Below, in pieces: positions 1 to 8,664 of a stretch of 64,000 bases of DNA. Numbering within the stretch: the stretch's first letter is position 1; each line of letters opens with the position of its first letter. Under the pieces are notes generated by a model that was not told the DNA's origin, made no database searches, and worked only from the letters and a program-made list of their open reading frames with translations. Source of the stretch: Qipengyuania qiaonensis (GTDB taxonomy: Bacteria > Pseudomonadota > Alphaproteobacteria > Sphingomonadales > Sphingomonadaceae); the NCBI RefSeq assembly GCF_019711515.1, contig NZ_JAIGNO010000008.1, positions 1 to 64,000 of the forward strand. The letters are read 5' to 3'. The translations under genes were made by a program, and so were the position numbers.

Positions 1-77
1 CTTCGTCACTACGACGAAGCCCAAATCCTCCTTAAATCACAACCCCAAATCTGTGCCATAGGCGCTGACGGGGAACA
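1..77 (-). mobile_element. Left end of an IS3-family element, cut by window edge
   Basis: Read on the minus strand, the last 59 bases to the window edge match 51244-51302 (plus strand) at 52 of 59 positions. The shared block includes TTGGGCTTCGTCGTAGTG. At the second site the block is followed by a short ORF that starts MKPKRPRSKS, which I recall as the usual start of one group of IS3-family OrfA proteins. The likely outer end is the TGTTCCCC at about 77. The rest of the element lies outside the window. The 68-codon ORF at 9-215 (minus) runs through this end and is probably not a real gene. The boundary is approximate. Confidence 0.55.
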
Positions 78-249
78 GGCTTCTTCGGCCGGCGTCAGAG
101 AATGCCCCAACCAGCGCCGAATGACTGGGCAAAGCTCATTCGCCTCCGGATGCGCTTCCAGATCACAGCTCTTGCCCCTTAGCCGACAGGCCGCTTCCGC
201 GCTTTCCGGTTTCAAACCGGACCAGCCGCCAAGACCCTAATTGCGGACA

Positions 250-561
250 TCAACCGTATCGTGAAGAAGTGCCAGAAGCGGACACAGCCATTTCGAGCTT
301 TGGATATCTCTTAATCCAGTTTTTTGCGGATACGCGTTCGAAGAAAATCGGCAACTTCTCTTCCCGAAATGGTGGCCCAGGACGCAGTTGAAATGTGATT
401 AGATCTTCAAGCCCGAGTGGAGCGTTGACCTCGATTAAGCCTGTGCAATCAATCCGCACTGCGATCGCGGTTGCTGTCTCTGGCCAATATCTCATAGCTT
501 CGGCCACCGATTGGTAAGGTCTATCTGCATTTCGACCATGCATCCGCGCCTGATTTTTCAC
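250..561 (-). pseudogene. C-terminal fragment, nucleotidyltransferase-family (PF06042-like)
   Basis: An open frame of 103 codons begins at a GTG directly beside the IS target duplication, so it has no start signal of its own. The order of conserved-looking pieces (RMHGRNADRPY, AMRYWPETATAIAVRI, APLGLEDL, then a basic-aromatic tail ending near WIKRYPKL) resembles the C-terminal half of NTP_transf_6 (PF06042) nucleotidyltransferases. Those proteins are usually about 180-200 residues with catalytic Asp residues in the missing N-terminal half. The frame is continuous with the lipoprotein start at 1836-1985 if the IS and one copy of the 4-bp duplication are removed. The family call is from memory of the pattern and is moderate. 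The product should lack activity. Confidence 0.5.
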
Positions 562-565
562 AGAC
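562..565. repeat. Target-site duplication, left copy (AGAC)
   Basis: The 4-bp direct repeat AGAC lies immediately outside the terminal TGATGTGACCCCC of the IS and matches 1836-1839 on the other side. Four-base duplications are typical of the IS407-type group of the IS3 family. Confidence 0.8.
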
Positions 566-597
566 TGATGTGACCCCCAGCTTTCCTCCAGCTGGGA

Positions 598-1452
598 TTA
601 GAGCCGGGCGGTTGTTTTGCGCATCTGCGCGGTTGAAGCAATGGGCTGCGTAGCGGAGCCCGTAGGGCGTAGCGAAGCAGGCCATTGCTTATCCAGTTCG
701 GCGGCGAACGCCGCCGGGGTTGCGTAGCCAAGAGACGAGTGCGGTCGCTCCCGGTTGTAGTCATCGACCCATGCGGCGATCTCGACACGGGCCTGTGCCA
801 GGCTCATGAACAGCGTCTCGTTGAGCAGCTCGTCGCGCATCCGGCCATTGAAGCTCTCGACGTAGCCGTTCTGCATCGGTCTGCCCGGTGCGATGTAATG
901 CCACTCGACGCCCAACTCTCCGCACCATGCCAGCACGGCGTTGGAGGTTAGCTCGGTGCCGTTGTCGCTGACGATCATGCCCGGCTTGCCGCGCTGTTCG
1001 ATCAGCCGTGTCAGTTCGCGCACGACACGGCGGCCCGAGATCGAGGTGTCCGGCGCCGCTGCCAGGCACTCCCTCGTCACATCATCGACCACGTTGAGCA
1101 CGCGGAACCGGCGACCGGAGGCCATCTGGTCATGCACGAAGTCCAGGCTCCAGCGCTGGTTCGGCAAGGCGAGCACCGGAGCAGGTGCCCTCGTGCCGAC
1201 AGCACGCCTGCGGTTGCGTCGTCGTCTGACCGCGAGCCCTTCCTCCTTGTAGAGCCTCTGTGTCTTCTTCCGGTTGATCATGATCCCCTCCCGGCGCAGC
1301 AGGATATGTAGACGGCGATAGCCGAACCGGCGACGCTGGTTGGCCAGCTCGCGCAGCTTCTCACGCAGATCGGCATCATCGTCCCGCGTGGAACGGTAGC
1401 GCACGCTCTTGCGATCGGCATCGATGACACGGCACGCCCGCCGCTCGCTCAT
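598..1452 (-). CDS. IS3-family transposase OrfB (DDE integrase domain)
   Basis: The product is the catalytic part of the transposase, which cuts and joins IS ends. The N-terminal part has an HTH_21-like region ([20 protein letters not shown]). An rve integrase core follows with the three acidic residues in [17 protein letters not shown] and [11 protein letters not shown], then the usual [14 protein letters not shown] tail. The annotated ATG (MSERRACRV) is internal. Upstream the frame stays open to the end of orfA, so the working protein is probably an OrfAB fusion made by -1 frameshifting at the A AAA AAG stretch (minus strand, near 1509-1515). Confidence 0.93.
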   Translation of the reverse strand: MSERRACRVIDADRKSVRYRSTRDDDADLREKLRELANQRRRFGYRRLHILLRREGIMINRKKTQRLYKEEGLAVRRRRNRRRAVGTRAPAPVLALPNQRWSLDFVHDQMASGRRFRVLNVVDDVTRECLAAAPDTSISGRRVVRELTRLIEQRGKPGMIVSDNGTELTSNAVLAWCGELGVEWHYIAPGRPMQNGYVESFNGRMRDELLNETLFMSLAQARVEIAAWVDDYNRERPHSSLGYATPAAFAAELDKQWPASLRPTGSATQPIASTAQMRKTTARL

Positions 1453-1502
1453 CCCGTGGCAGGACTGGAGATGAGCAACAGCCTCCCGCTTCGCGACGGG
1501 CG

Positions 1503-1769
1503 TCAGAACTTTTTTGCCAGAAGATCCTTCAGTGCAGCCTGATCCAGCATCGCATCGGCCAGCAATCGCTTGAGCTTCGCGTTCTCGCTCTCCAGCTCCC
1601 TCAGTCGCCGGGCCTCGGACACCTCCAGCCCGCCATACTTCGATTTCCAGTTGTAGATCGTCGCTTCCGACACGCCATGTCGCCGCGCAAGGTCGGCGGT
1701 CTTCGCGCCCGCCTCGGCCTCCTTCAGCACGCCAATGATCTGCTCTTCCGTAAACCTCGTTCTCTTCAT
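1503..1769 (-). CDS. IS3-family OrfA (helix-turn-helix DNA-binding)
   Basis: This 88-residue protein begins [19 protein letters not shown], the standard start of IS3 OrfA proteins (HTH_Tnp_1). The helix-turn-helix is at about residues 20-45 ([20 protein letters not shown]). A leucine-zipper-like helix ([20 protein letters not shown]) follows for contact with OrfAB. The last sense codons GCA AAA AAG TTC hold the A6G slippery sequence. A -1 slip there enters the orfB frame as [11 protein letters not shown]. Confidence 0.92.
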   Translation of the reverse strand: MKRTRFTEEQIIGVLKEAEAGAKTADLARRHGVSEATIYNWKSKYGGLEVSEARRLRELESENAKLKRLLADAMLDQAALKDLLAKKF

Positions 1770-1835
1770 CTTGTCCGTCCTTTTGTCAGGGCCGGACTCT
1801 AATCGAACTTGGGGGGAAATCAGGGGGTCACGTCA

Positions 1836-1839
1836 AGAC
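1836..1839. repeat. Target-site duplication, right copy (AGAC)
   Basis: The 4-bp repeat AGAC lies immediately after the outer end GGGGGTCACGTCA of the IS and matches 562-565. Confidence 0.8.
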
Positions 1840-1985
1840 GAGCGAGATGTGTCCAACTCATGATCAAGTTCTTTCGCTTTGTCCTCGATCTGCTCTTGCG
1901 CGGACTCGTATCGTTCGTCGAAGGTCGGCTCGTTTTCACACGCGGCGAGAGCAACGAGGGCGAGCAGGCCTGCTGAAGCGCGCAT
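1836..1985 (-). pseudogene. Small lipoprotein start, interrupted by the IS
   Basis: Fifty codons starting at ATG 1985 share one base with the tamB stop (TGATG), so translation is coupled to tamB. The product begins MRASAGLLALVALAACENEP: a short signal peptide with lipobox LAAC and Cys16 as the lipidation site. A charged, probably helical stretch (ESAQEQIEDKAKELDHEL) follows. The reading frame is cut at the AGAC duplication of the IS. With the IS removed it would continue in frame into 250-561. Where the original gene ended cannot be told from this sequence alone. Loss of the C-terminus may or may not affect the lipoprotein. Confidence 0.7.
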
Positions 1986-4900
1986 CAGTAGTTCTTCCGA
2001 TACCGGACATTGACGTTTGTTGCGCCTGAACCACCGGCCTGACTGAGGATCGACAGGAACGGCGTCAGGCTCACCTCGAGCTGCGTTGCGGTAAAGCCGC
2101 GCGCGTCGGTAATGAACTCGACGTAGATATCGTCGGTCAGATATTGTCCTGCGGCAAGCGATGTTCCACGACCGTTGGTATCATCGGGGCCGAGGATGCG
2201 GAGCCGGTCGACGCCCGTCGCAGAGCGCAGCTTCCCCAGTGGATTGAGCCCACCACCACTGCCACGGAGCGAATTCAGCGACGCAGCAAGCTGCACGGCC
2301 TGAATGGTGGACAGGTTGCCGATGGAACTCCCGAACAGGATACGAGAGACGATTTCATCCTGCGGCAGTCCAGGGACGCTGGAAAACGCAATTTGGGGGT
2401 CATAGGCACGACCGGATACGTTCACGTTGACCGTCACCTCCTCGATATCCTCGGTCGCCGTCAGGCGGATAACCGGATTGATCGTGCCGCCGCCCGTGAA
2501 GTCAACCCGACCTTCGCTTAACTCGAACGATCGTCCTGCGAAGCCGAGTGTTCCGCGTACCAGTTGGACGTCCCCGGATACGCGCGGCACGGTGCTAGTA
2601 CCACTCAAGCGCAGGTCGGCGCTCCATTCGGATTCGAGACCCATTCCCGACACATAGAGCTGCTCAGGTGCGCTCAGGGCGATGTCGAGCCGCAACTGGT
2701 CGAATAGTCCCGGCTGTGATTGGGCAGGTTCATCGCCAGTAATCCGCTTCGGACCGCGCGGCGGCTTGAAGCGCACGCCGGCAAGTTCCGGAACTTCGAC
2801 CGATCCTTGGCGAATTATCTCGTAGCGCGTCTCCGGCAAAGTAATTTCGCCTGACAGCAGTGCGGTCTGGCCCGCGGCCTTGGCCAAGCGCAGATTACCG
2901 GTAGCGGTGGCGGAAAGCGCATCGCTACGTGCCAGCCGCGCATCGTCCAGAGCCACTTCGACATTCATGGGATAGCCGCTTGCTTCTGCCAGGCTGACAT
3001 AACCTTGGGCAGCAACCGTTCCGTCACCCGCCGTCGCCGTCAGGCGCTCTATGGCGAAGCGGTCGCCGGTAAAACGACCATCGATAGCTATGTTCGACAG
3101 TCTCGTGCCATAAGTCTGGTTTTCGTATGTCAAATCGTTGGCGCGGACGATGCCGGCCAGTTGAGGACTTTGTACGCGGCCGGAAAAATCTGCTGCGACG
3201 CCGATCGGACCCGAAAGGCGCTGATCGGGCTGGCTGGCGAAGGAAAACAGCGTATCCGCCGGCCCATTATACCGGATCCCGCCGTCCAGCGGTGCTGCCA
3301 GCAGCCGCGTTGTCCAGCTGCCCGAACCCGGCGGCAGGGGCCTCAGGGAAGCGTTCAGACGTCCGATCACGCTGCCGCGGCGACGCATCACCGCGCGTGC
3401 TTCGCCACCATCCGGAAGAAGCTTGCCGACGAAATTGATATCGATGGGCTGGCTGACCGAAACCGCCGTGGTGCGGCTGAAATTGGCGATCTGCAACCGG
3501 GCATCGGCGCGCGGGAACGCAGACGTATTCGGTTGGTCGAAATCCAGGCTACCGGTCGCACGGCCGTTGATACCCAGACCGGGAACAAATGCTTCGATTA
3601 TCGTCAGGTCGAGCGAATCGAGGCGGCTCTGAACCTTGATTCCCTCTCCATAATTACCAGCGAGCCGGATATTGCCACGACCAAAATCGATGCGGGTGGG
3701 CAGTAACTCGTATCCATTCGCATTCGGAATGATGCGGGCCGGGCTAGTGGTCGCGAACTCGATCCCACGCACCCGGCCTTTCAGTGCAGTGCGCCACAGA
3801 TCAGGCTTCAGCTCGGCATTGGCAGCGATACGGAATGGCACACCGCTGACACCTTCAACCAGCACACGCGCGGTTCCGTTGCCATCGCGGTAGTCGATCT
3901 TGGCACGTGCTGCGGCGAGATCAAGACTGCCGAAGGTCGTTTGAGAAAGTTGCGCATCGGCAACGACATAGGGCTGATCGTACAGAATGATCCGTGCGTC
4001 GACGATGGCGGAGCCGATCGCAAGATTGGCAGGGCCGGGAAGCACGGTATTCCGGGCGCGCAGGTTTATCAGGGCCTGCTGATACTGTCCGGCTGCATCA
4101 AGGCGGACGATGCCCGCCAAGCCTTGGCCATCCGCATCGAGACGACCTGCAAATGGCCCCGCCGGTGTCTGCCGCAGCGATCCCGCAAACCCGATACCCG
4201 CGAGGTTGGCGTTGTTGATGTCAAGCGTTAGCTGGTTGCCCATACCGAGGACAACGTCGGCGGTCAGCGGGCCGTAATCGGTATCCCCGGTCGCGGCGAG
4301 ACGGTAGCCGTTCGGCGCCCCGGTAATATTGGCGCGGAGATTTGCCAGGCCGATACCCAGATCCGGCCTTTCAGCGGTCACCACGGCATCGGGATCGGTG
4401 AGCGTACCAGCCACCCGCACACCGATGCGTCCATAGGCATCGGTCATGCCGTTCGCATTGAGCGCCAGCCTTCCGTCGGGGGCGTAGAAACCGCTTCCGC
4501 CGGTGATGCGAGCGGCGGGCGCGCGCATGGAAAGGTTCGAGAAGCGGATTATCCCGTCAGGTCCGTAGCGAACGTCGGTCGCAGCAACAGCATTGCCGCC
4601 AAGAAAATCGCGTACCCCTTCGTTAAACAGGCTGGTGGAGCGTGCCCGTACGCGTCCTGCCAAGACGAAGCCACCATCCTGAGATTCAAGATCGACATCG
4701 GTTTCGATATTGAAAATGCCGACGCTTTCGACGCGGTAATTGTCGATCTTGCCGTCGATGGCCCCGGTGTAGAGCCCGGTTGAAGTGTCGGCGAGCAGGA
4801 TCAGGCCGGCATCGATCCGGTCCGAGCGGATACGCATGTTGTCCGACAGGATGCGGGTGCCGTCGATCGCGACATCGCCTGCAAGGCGGACATTGCGTAG

Positions 4901-6193
4901 CGTTCCCCCGGCAACGGTATCCAAGCCGACGATGCGCGAGACGCTTGCCTCCACCGGGATCATGATCCGATCGGCATTGACGGTTGCTTCGCCGCTGGCG
5001 CGCAGGTTTTCCAGACCCATATCGTTCATCACCAGGCGGGTGGCGTTGAGCGCGTATTCAACGCGCGGGGTCGCGAATTCGCCATTGAGCGTAAGCAGCG
5101 CGCGCAGGCCGCTGCCACGCAGGTTTTCGGCCATTGCCGAAGGTCTGAGCAACATGAAGGAGAGCGCCAGATCTTCGAAACTGTTGTCCGACAGATCGAC
5201 CAAGCCGTTCGTGTTCAGGCGGAAAGCGTCGCTGTTGAGATTGCCCGCCAGCGTTACGCGGCGCTCGTCCATGGCGGCGGACATCTGGACGTTCATGACT
5301 GGTCCGAGCAAAGCGGCGGTCGGCCCTTCGAACATACGTGCAATCCGCGTTGGCCCGCGGACGGCAAAGGTCCCATCCCGGGCGGTAATTTGCAAACGGG
5401 CGAGTTCGTTGCCTGCCAGGTTTGCGTCGAGCCTCCCGTTCCACGCTTCCCAGCTTCCCTGGCCGTCGAGCCGAATTCTCAATGGATCCGACAGACCCGC
5501 CATTGCAGCAAGGACGCCGTTACCGGGAGCGTTCAGATCGAGGTTCAGATCGAGCCGATTATCCTCCGGAACCGCGTCGACGACCAAGGCGATACGATCG
5601 CCCCCCGCGCGGTTCCGACCGGAAATGGTCTGGGCATCGAAGGTCGCATGAGCGCGTCCGTCGGCAATATGCGCCTTGCCGCCAAGTGAAGCCACGCGGA
5701 CCTCGCCGCTGACCGGGGCTTCAGCGACAAAGCGGTCGATGCGCAGCGTGCCGATATCGATATCGTAATCCGGCAGCAGCGGTTCTTCCGAAGGAGTTGT
5801 CTCGGCGAATTCGGGGAGCCGCTGCAAGGTTATCAGACGTGAGGTGAGCGAGCGGATGTCGATATGCCTGCCGATGAACGCAAAAGGGCGCCAGTCCATC
5901 CGGAGCTCGGGTGAAGTGAGGAACACGCCTTTCGGATCGGACAGCGACACGTCGTGCAGCACCATCTCGCCATATAGCGATCCGTCGATGCGCCCGACAT
6001 CGATCTCCATGCCGTTCTCAAATTCGAGCGCTGCGATCTGACTGGCGACGAACCGCTTGCCCGGAGCCGTGTTAAGGCCAAGCACCAGCGCTATGACGAG
6101 CACCATAAGGCTGGCGAGCACGACCCCGGTCCATTTCGCGATCTTGCGGGCGCGATGATGGCGCGAGCTGACCATGTCTGTTTCCTCGGCCAT
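1985..6193 (-). CDS. tamB: Translocation and assembly module inner-membrane protein TamB
   Basis: This very long protein (1402 residues) spans the periplasm and works with TamA in assembly of outer-membrane proteins, and in current models in lipid transport between membranes. One N-terminal membrane helix (about residues 17-40, WTGVVLASLMVLVIALVLGL) is followed by a beta-strand-rich AsmA-like body and a C-terminal TamB/DUF490 domain. That domain ends with LTDDIYVEF, LEVSLTPFLSIL and VNVRYRKNY. It starts at ATG 6193, overlapping the tamA stop by one base, so the two are made together. The length fits the family. No internal stop or frameshift was noticed. Confidence 0.93.
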   Translation of the reverse strand: MAEETDMVSSRHHRARKIAKWTGVVLASLMVLVIALVLGLNTAPGKRFVASQIAALEFENGMEIDVGRIDGSLYGEMVLHDVSLSDPKGVFLTSPELRMDWRPFAFIGRHIDIRSLTSRLITLQRLPEFAETTPSEEPLLPDYDIDIGTLRIDRFVAEAPVSGEVRVASLGGKAHIADGRAHATFDAQTISGRNRAGGDRIALVVDAVPEDNRLDLNLDLNAPGNGVLAAMAGLSDPLRIRLDGQGSWEAWNGRLDANLAGNELARLQITARDGTFAVRGPTRIARMFEGPTAALLGPVMNVQMSAAMDERRVTLAGNLNSDAFRLNTNGLVDLSDNSFEDLALSFMLLRPSAMAENLRGSGLRALLTLNGEFATPRVEYALNATRLVMNDMGLENLRASGEATVNADRIMIPVEASVSRIVGLDTVAGGTLRNVRLAGDVAIDGTRILSDNMRIRSDRIDAGLILLADTSTGLYTGAIDGKIDNYRVESVGIFNIETDVDLESQDGGFVLAGRVRARSTSLFNEGVRDFLGGNAVAATDVRYGPDGIIRFSNLSMRAPAARITGGSGFYAPDGRLALNANGMTDAYGRIGVRVAGTLTDPDAVVTAERPDLGIGLANLRANITGAPNGYRLAATGDTDYGPLTADVVLGMGNQLTLDINNANLAGIGFAGSLRQTPAGPFAGRLDADGQGLAGIVRLDAAGQYQQALINLRARNTVLPGPANLAIGSAIVDARIILYDQPYVVADAQLSQTTFGSLDLAAARAKIDYRDGNGTARVLVEGVSGVPFRIAANAELKPDLWRTALKGRVRGIEFATTSPARIIPNANGYELLPTRIDFGRGNIRLAGNYGEGIKVQSRLDSLDLTIIEAFVPGLGINGRATGSLDFDQPNTSAFPRADARLQIANFSRTTAVSVSQPIDINFVGKLLPDGGEARAVMRRRGSVIGRLNASLRPLPPGSGSWTTRLLAAPLDGGIRYNGPADTLFSFASQPDQRLSGPIGVAADFSGRVQSPQLAGIVRANDLTYENQTYGTRLSNIAIDGRFTGDRFAIERLTATAGDGTVAAQGYVSLAEASGYPMNVEVALDDARLARSDALSATATGNLRLAKAAGQTALLSGEITLPETRYEIIRQGSVEVPELAGVRFKPPRGPKRITGDEPAQSQPGLFDQLRLDIALSAPEQLYVSGMGLESEWSADLRLSGTSTVPRVSGDVQLVRGTLGFAGRSFELSEGRVDFTGGGTINPVIRLTATEDIEEVTVNVNVSGRAYDPQIAFSSVPGLPQDEIVSRILFGSSIGNLSTIQAVQLAASLNSLRGSGGGLNPLGKLRSATGVDRLRILGPDDTNGRGTSLAAGQYLTDDIYVEFITDARGFTATQLEVSLTPFLSILSQAGGSGATNVNVRYRKNY

Positions 6194-8538
6194 CAGAACG
6201 CCTGCCCAATAGAGACATAGACGGCAAACTTGCTCTCGCCTGCACGTCGGTCAAGCGGCATGGCCAGATCGATGCGCAAGGGGCCGAAATTGGTGTAGTA
6301 GCGCCCGCCGATGCCGGCACCGAAACGAAGATCGCTGAAATCCGGCAAAGAGTCTTCGTAAACCTGGCCGGCATCGACAAACCCGACGACGCCGAAATTA
6401 CCGAAACGATAACGGACCTCTGCCGCCGCTTCGTTGAGGCTGCGTCCGCCCAGCGGGCGGTAGATGAAGGGATCGGCTGTTTCATCCGGATCGTCCGGAT
6501 CGAAGTCGGGATTGTCGAGAATGACGCGCGGCCCAAGCTGCTGATAACCGAAGCCGCGGACCGATCCGCCGCCGCCGGCGTAGAAGCGCCGCGATGGGGC
6601 GAGATCGAAGCGATCGATGCCCTGAATGGTGCCCACTCTCACGCGGCCCGCGAGCGTTAGCGCATCGGTAGGCGAGAAATAGGCCGAACCGTCCAACCGC
6701 GCGCGAACGTATGGCGTAAATCCGTCCTGGAGTGATCCTTCCGGTTCGATGAGCGCCGTAACCTTGAAACCTTCGGTCGCGTCGAGAAGGCTGTTCGTAC
6801 GGTCAATCCCGATCTGACCGATCAGGCCGCCGATGAAGAACGTCCGCCGGTCAAGGTCCTGCAGCGTAAAATCGTAGTCCTGTTCATTGGTGCCGATCAG
6901 CTGGACGCCATAGGCATAGGTAAACGGCTTCTGCCAGATATTGGTTGAATCGTAGCTGATCAGTGCGGAAAGTCGTCCCGTGAAGGCCTCGTAGGCGTCG
7001 TAGTCGCTATGCAGCGCTTCCGCAGTCACCTGGAACGTGCGATCGCGCTGTCCGGCATTCGAGCGGCGGAAGGTCAGGCCCGCGCCCTGTTCCTGAGTTC
7101 CAGCAACACCGCGGGCTATCAGAGCTCCTTCGGGCGGGAACAGGTTGCGATGCGTCCAGCTGCCTTCGATACGGAAGCCCTGCCCGGTGCCGAAGCCGGC
7201 GCTTCCCGCTAGGGTCCGCGGCGGTCCGGCTTCCTGCTCGACGACTATCGTCGCGTATTCGGTGCCGTCGCCAGCCGGTTCGCCGCTCTGCTCAGGCAGC
7301 ACGGAGACAGTGTTGAACAGGCCGGTCGCGACCAACGCCTGCCGCAGATCGTCGACCATGCGGCTATCGTACAGTTCGCCGCTTTCGAACCGGGCGAGGA
7401 CTTCCACATGGTCGGCATCGAACGCGAGATTGCCGGTCGTCCGGATCTCGCCGAAGCGTGAGCGTGGACCGGTGGTGACTGGCAAGGTGTAGACCCCGTC
7501 GCCCGTTTCCTGATCGAGGAGGATGTCCCGCTGGCCAATCTCGGCGAAAGGATAGCCGTTTTCTGGAAGAGTGACCGCTACCTGCGCCTCTGCACCTTGC
7601 ACGCGTGCTGCAACGATCGGTTCGCCCACCTGCAACGCGAGATTGTCGCGGATCAATCCGGGAGGTTCGGTTCGATCGGCATCGATGATTATGTCGGAGA
7701 AGGTATAGCGGGACCCCGGGACGACTTCGATCACTGCAGTCAAAGGTTGCCCGTTGACTTCATTGGACCGATCTATCCGGGTGGCAGAGCGCGCCTCATA
7801 CCATCCTTCCGCTGCGAGAATGCGCTGCATAAGAGCGCTATCCTCGGTCAGCCTGGCGGATACCTGAGCGACATTGGCGGCTTCACCATCGCCATCTTCC
7901 AGCGCGGAGAGATCGTCGAACTGATCGCGAAGGCTTGATTCCGTTTCCTCGTCGGCCACCTCGAGCCCGTTAATCTGAACTGCGTAGGCGACCTCTATGA
8001 CTTCATCGTCATTCTCCTCCTGCGCGAACTCTACCGGCTCCACTTCAAACTGCTCAAGCGGAGGAAGCGGTGCTGTCAGTTCGGCGTCACGGATAGGCGC
8101 ATCGCCGATTTCCTCGGTCGTATCACCGTCGGCCAGCACCGGATCGCCGAGCGGTGCCGCTTGGCCCTCCGTCGGTTCCGCATCGGCTTGTTCGGACGCA
8201 ATCCGTCGCTCGAATTCCTCTATCGATTCAAGCGGCGCGTCGAGCGCAGGATCGCTAGAGGGGTCCAGGTCCGGTACCGTTTCTTCGAATTCCTCGTCGG
8301 TGATGACCGGGTCGATGACGGGCAGGTTGGCGTCGGAAGGAGGGGCGGGGACGTCCAATCCGGAGGCTTCGCTATCATTGATCTCGCTGTTCTGCGCTGC
8401 CGCGGGGTACGCAAGGAGCGCCATTGCCAAAGCGAAAATCGAGGAGGCGGACCGCTCGGCCCGGGCACGATTGCTCTGCAGCGGTGTTTGAACAACAAAC
8501 GAACTAGCGACGACCATAGAAAGCGACCCAAGGTGCAC
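6193..8538 (-). CDS. tamA: Outer-membrane assembly protein TamA (Omp85 family)
   Basis: The product is an outer-membrane barrel with periplasmic POTRA domains and is the partner of TamB. A signal peptide ends near YPAAAQNSE. POTRA-type segments follow (one near EVVPGSRYTFSDIIID, another near TTGPRSRFGEIRTTGNLAF). A C-terminal Omp85 barrel has RRFYAGGGGSVRGFGYQQLG and the expected terminal Phe (YVSIGQAF). Between the signal peptide and the first POTRA lies an acidic, low-complexity stretch of about 150 residues (many D, E, P). The listed start is GTG 8538. An ATG at 8517 is the alternative, and either gives a long n-region. It is divergent from the YihY-type gene at 8665. Confidence 0.9.
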   Translation of the reverse strand: MHLGSLSMVVASSFVVQTPLQSNRARAERSASSIFALAMALLAYPAAAQNSEINDSEASGLDVPAPPSDANLPVIDPVITDEEFEETVPDLDPSSDPALDAPLESIEEFERRIASEQADAEPTEGQAAPLGDPVLADGDTTEEIGDAPIRDAELTAPLPPLEQFEVEPVEFAQEENDDEVIEVAYAVQINGLEVADEETESSLRDQFDDLSALEDGDGEAANVAQVSARLTEDSALMQRILAAEGWYEARSATRIDRSNEVNGQPLTAVIEVVPGSRYTFSDIIIDADRTEPPGLIRDNLALQVGEPIVAARVQGAEAQVAVTLPENGYPFAEIGQRDILLDQETGDGVYTLPVTTGPRSRFGEIRTTGNLAFDADHVEVLARFESGELYDSRMVDDLRQALVATGLFNTVSVLPEQSGEPAGDGTEYATIVVEQEAGPPRTLAGSAGFGTGQGFRIEGSWTHRNLFPPEGALIARGVAGTQEQGAGLTFRRSNAGQRDRTFQVTAEALHSDYDAYEAFTGRLSALISYDSTNIWQKPFTYAYGVQLIGTNEQDYDFTLQDLDRRTFFIGGLIGQIGIDRTNSLLDATEGFKVTALIEPEGSLQDGFTPYVRARLDGSAYFSPTDALTLAGRVRVGTIQGIDRFDLAPSRRFYAGGGGSVRGFGYQQLGPRVILDNPDFDPDDPDETADPFIYRPLGGRSLNEAAAEVRYRFGNFGVVGFVDAGQVYEDSLPDFSDLRFGAGIGGRYYTNFGPLRIDLAMPLDRRAGESKFAVYVSIGQAF

Positions 8539-8664
8539 AACGAAGGACGAACCGGATCGTCGCCAAGCGGTCGGCAGGATACCAATGAAGTCGACAATCT
8601 CTCCCTCGGACCTGGTTCATCCCTCAAAGACCCGCCCGGCGCAACTGCAAAAAGCCCTTGGCAG

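Larger units (their letters stand above)
566..1835 (-). mobile_element. Complete IS3-family insertion sequence (1270 bp)
   Basis: The element carries two reading frames, orfA and orfB, on the minus strand. Its imperfect terminal inverted repeats are TGATGTGACCCCC at the left and TGACGTGACCCCC when the right end is read inwards, and both are followed by a GATTAGAG block. The flanks carry the matching duplication AGAC (562-565 and 1836-1839). Both ORFs are open, the DDE residues are present and the frameshift signal is intact, so the copy looks recent and potentially active. It separates a lipoprotein gene start from a nucleotidyltransferase-like fragment. Confidence 0.92.

Noticed and set aside
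9-215. 68-codon minus-strand ORF at the window start
   Set aside because: About a third of it lies in the IS3 end repeat and its tail parallels that of the recoded anhydrase. It is probably a chance fusion.
8161-8664. Upstream extension of the YihY-type gene
   Set aside because: The open frame is antisense to tamA and gives basic low-complexity sequence. Membrane-protein features start only at ATG 8665.
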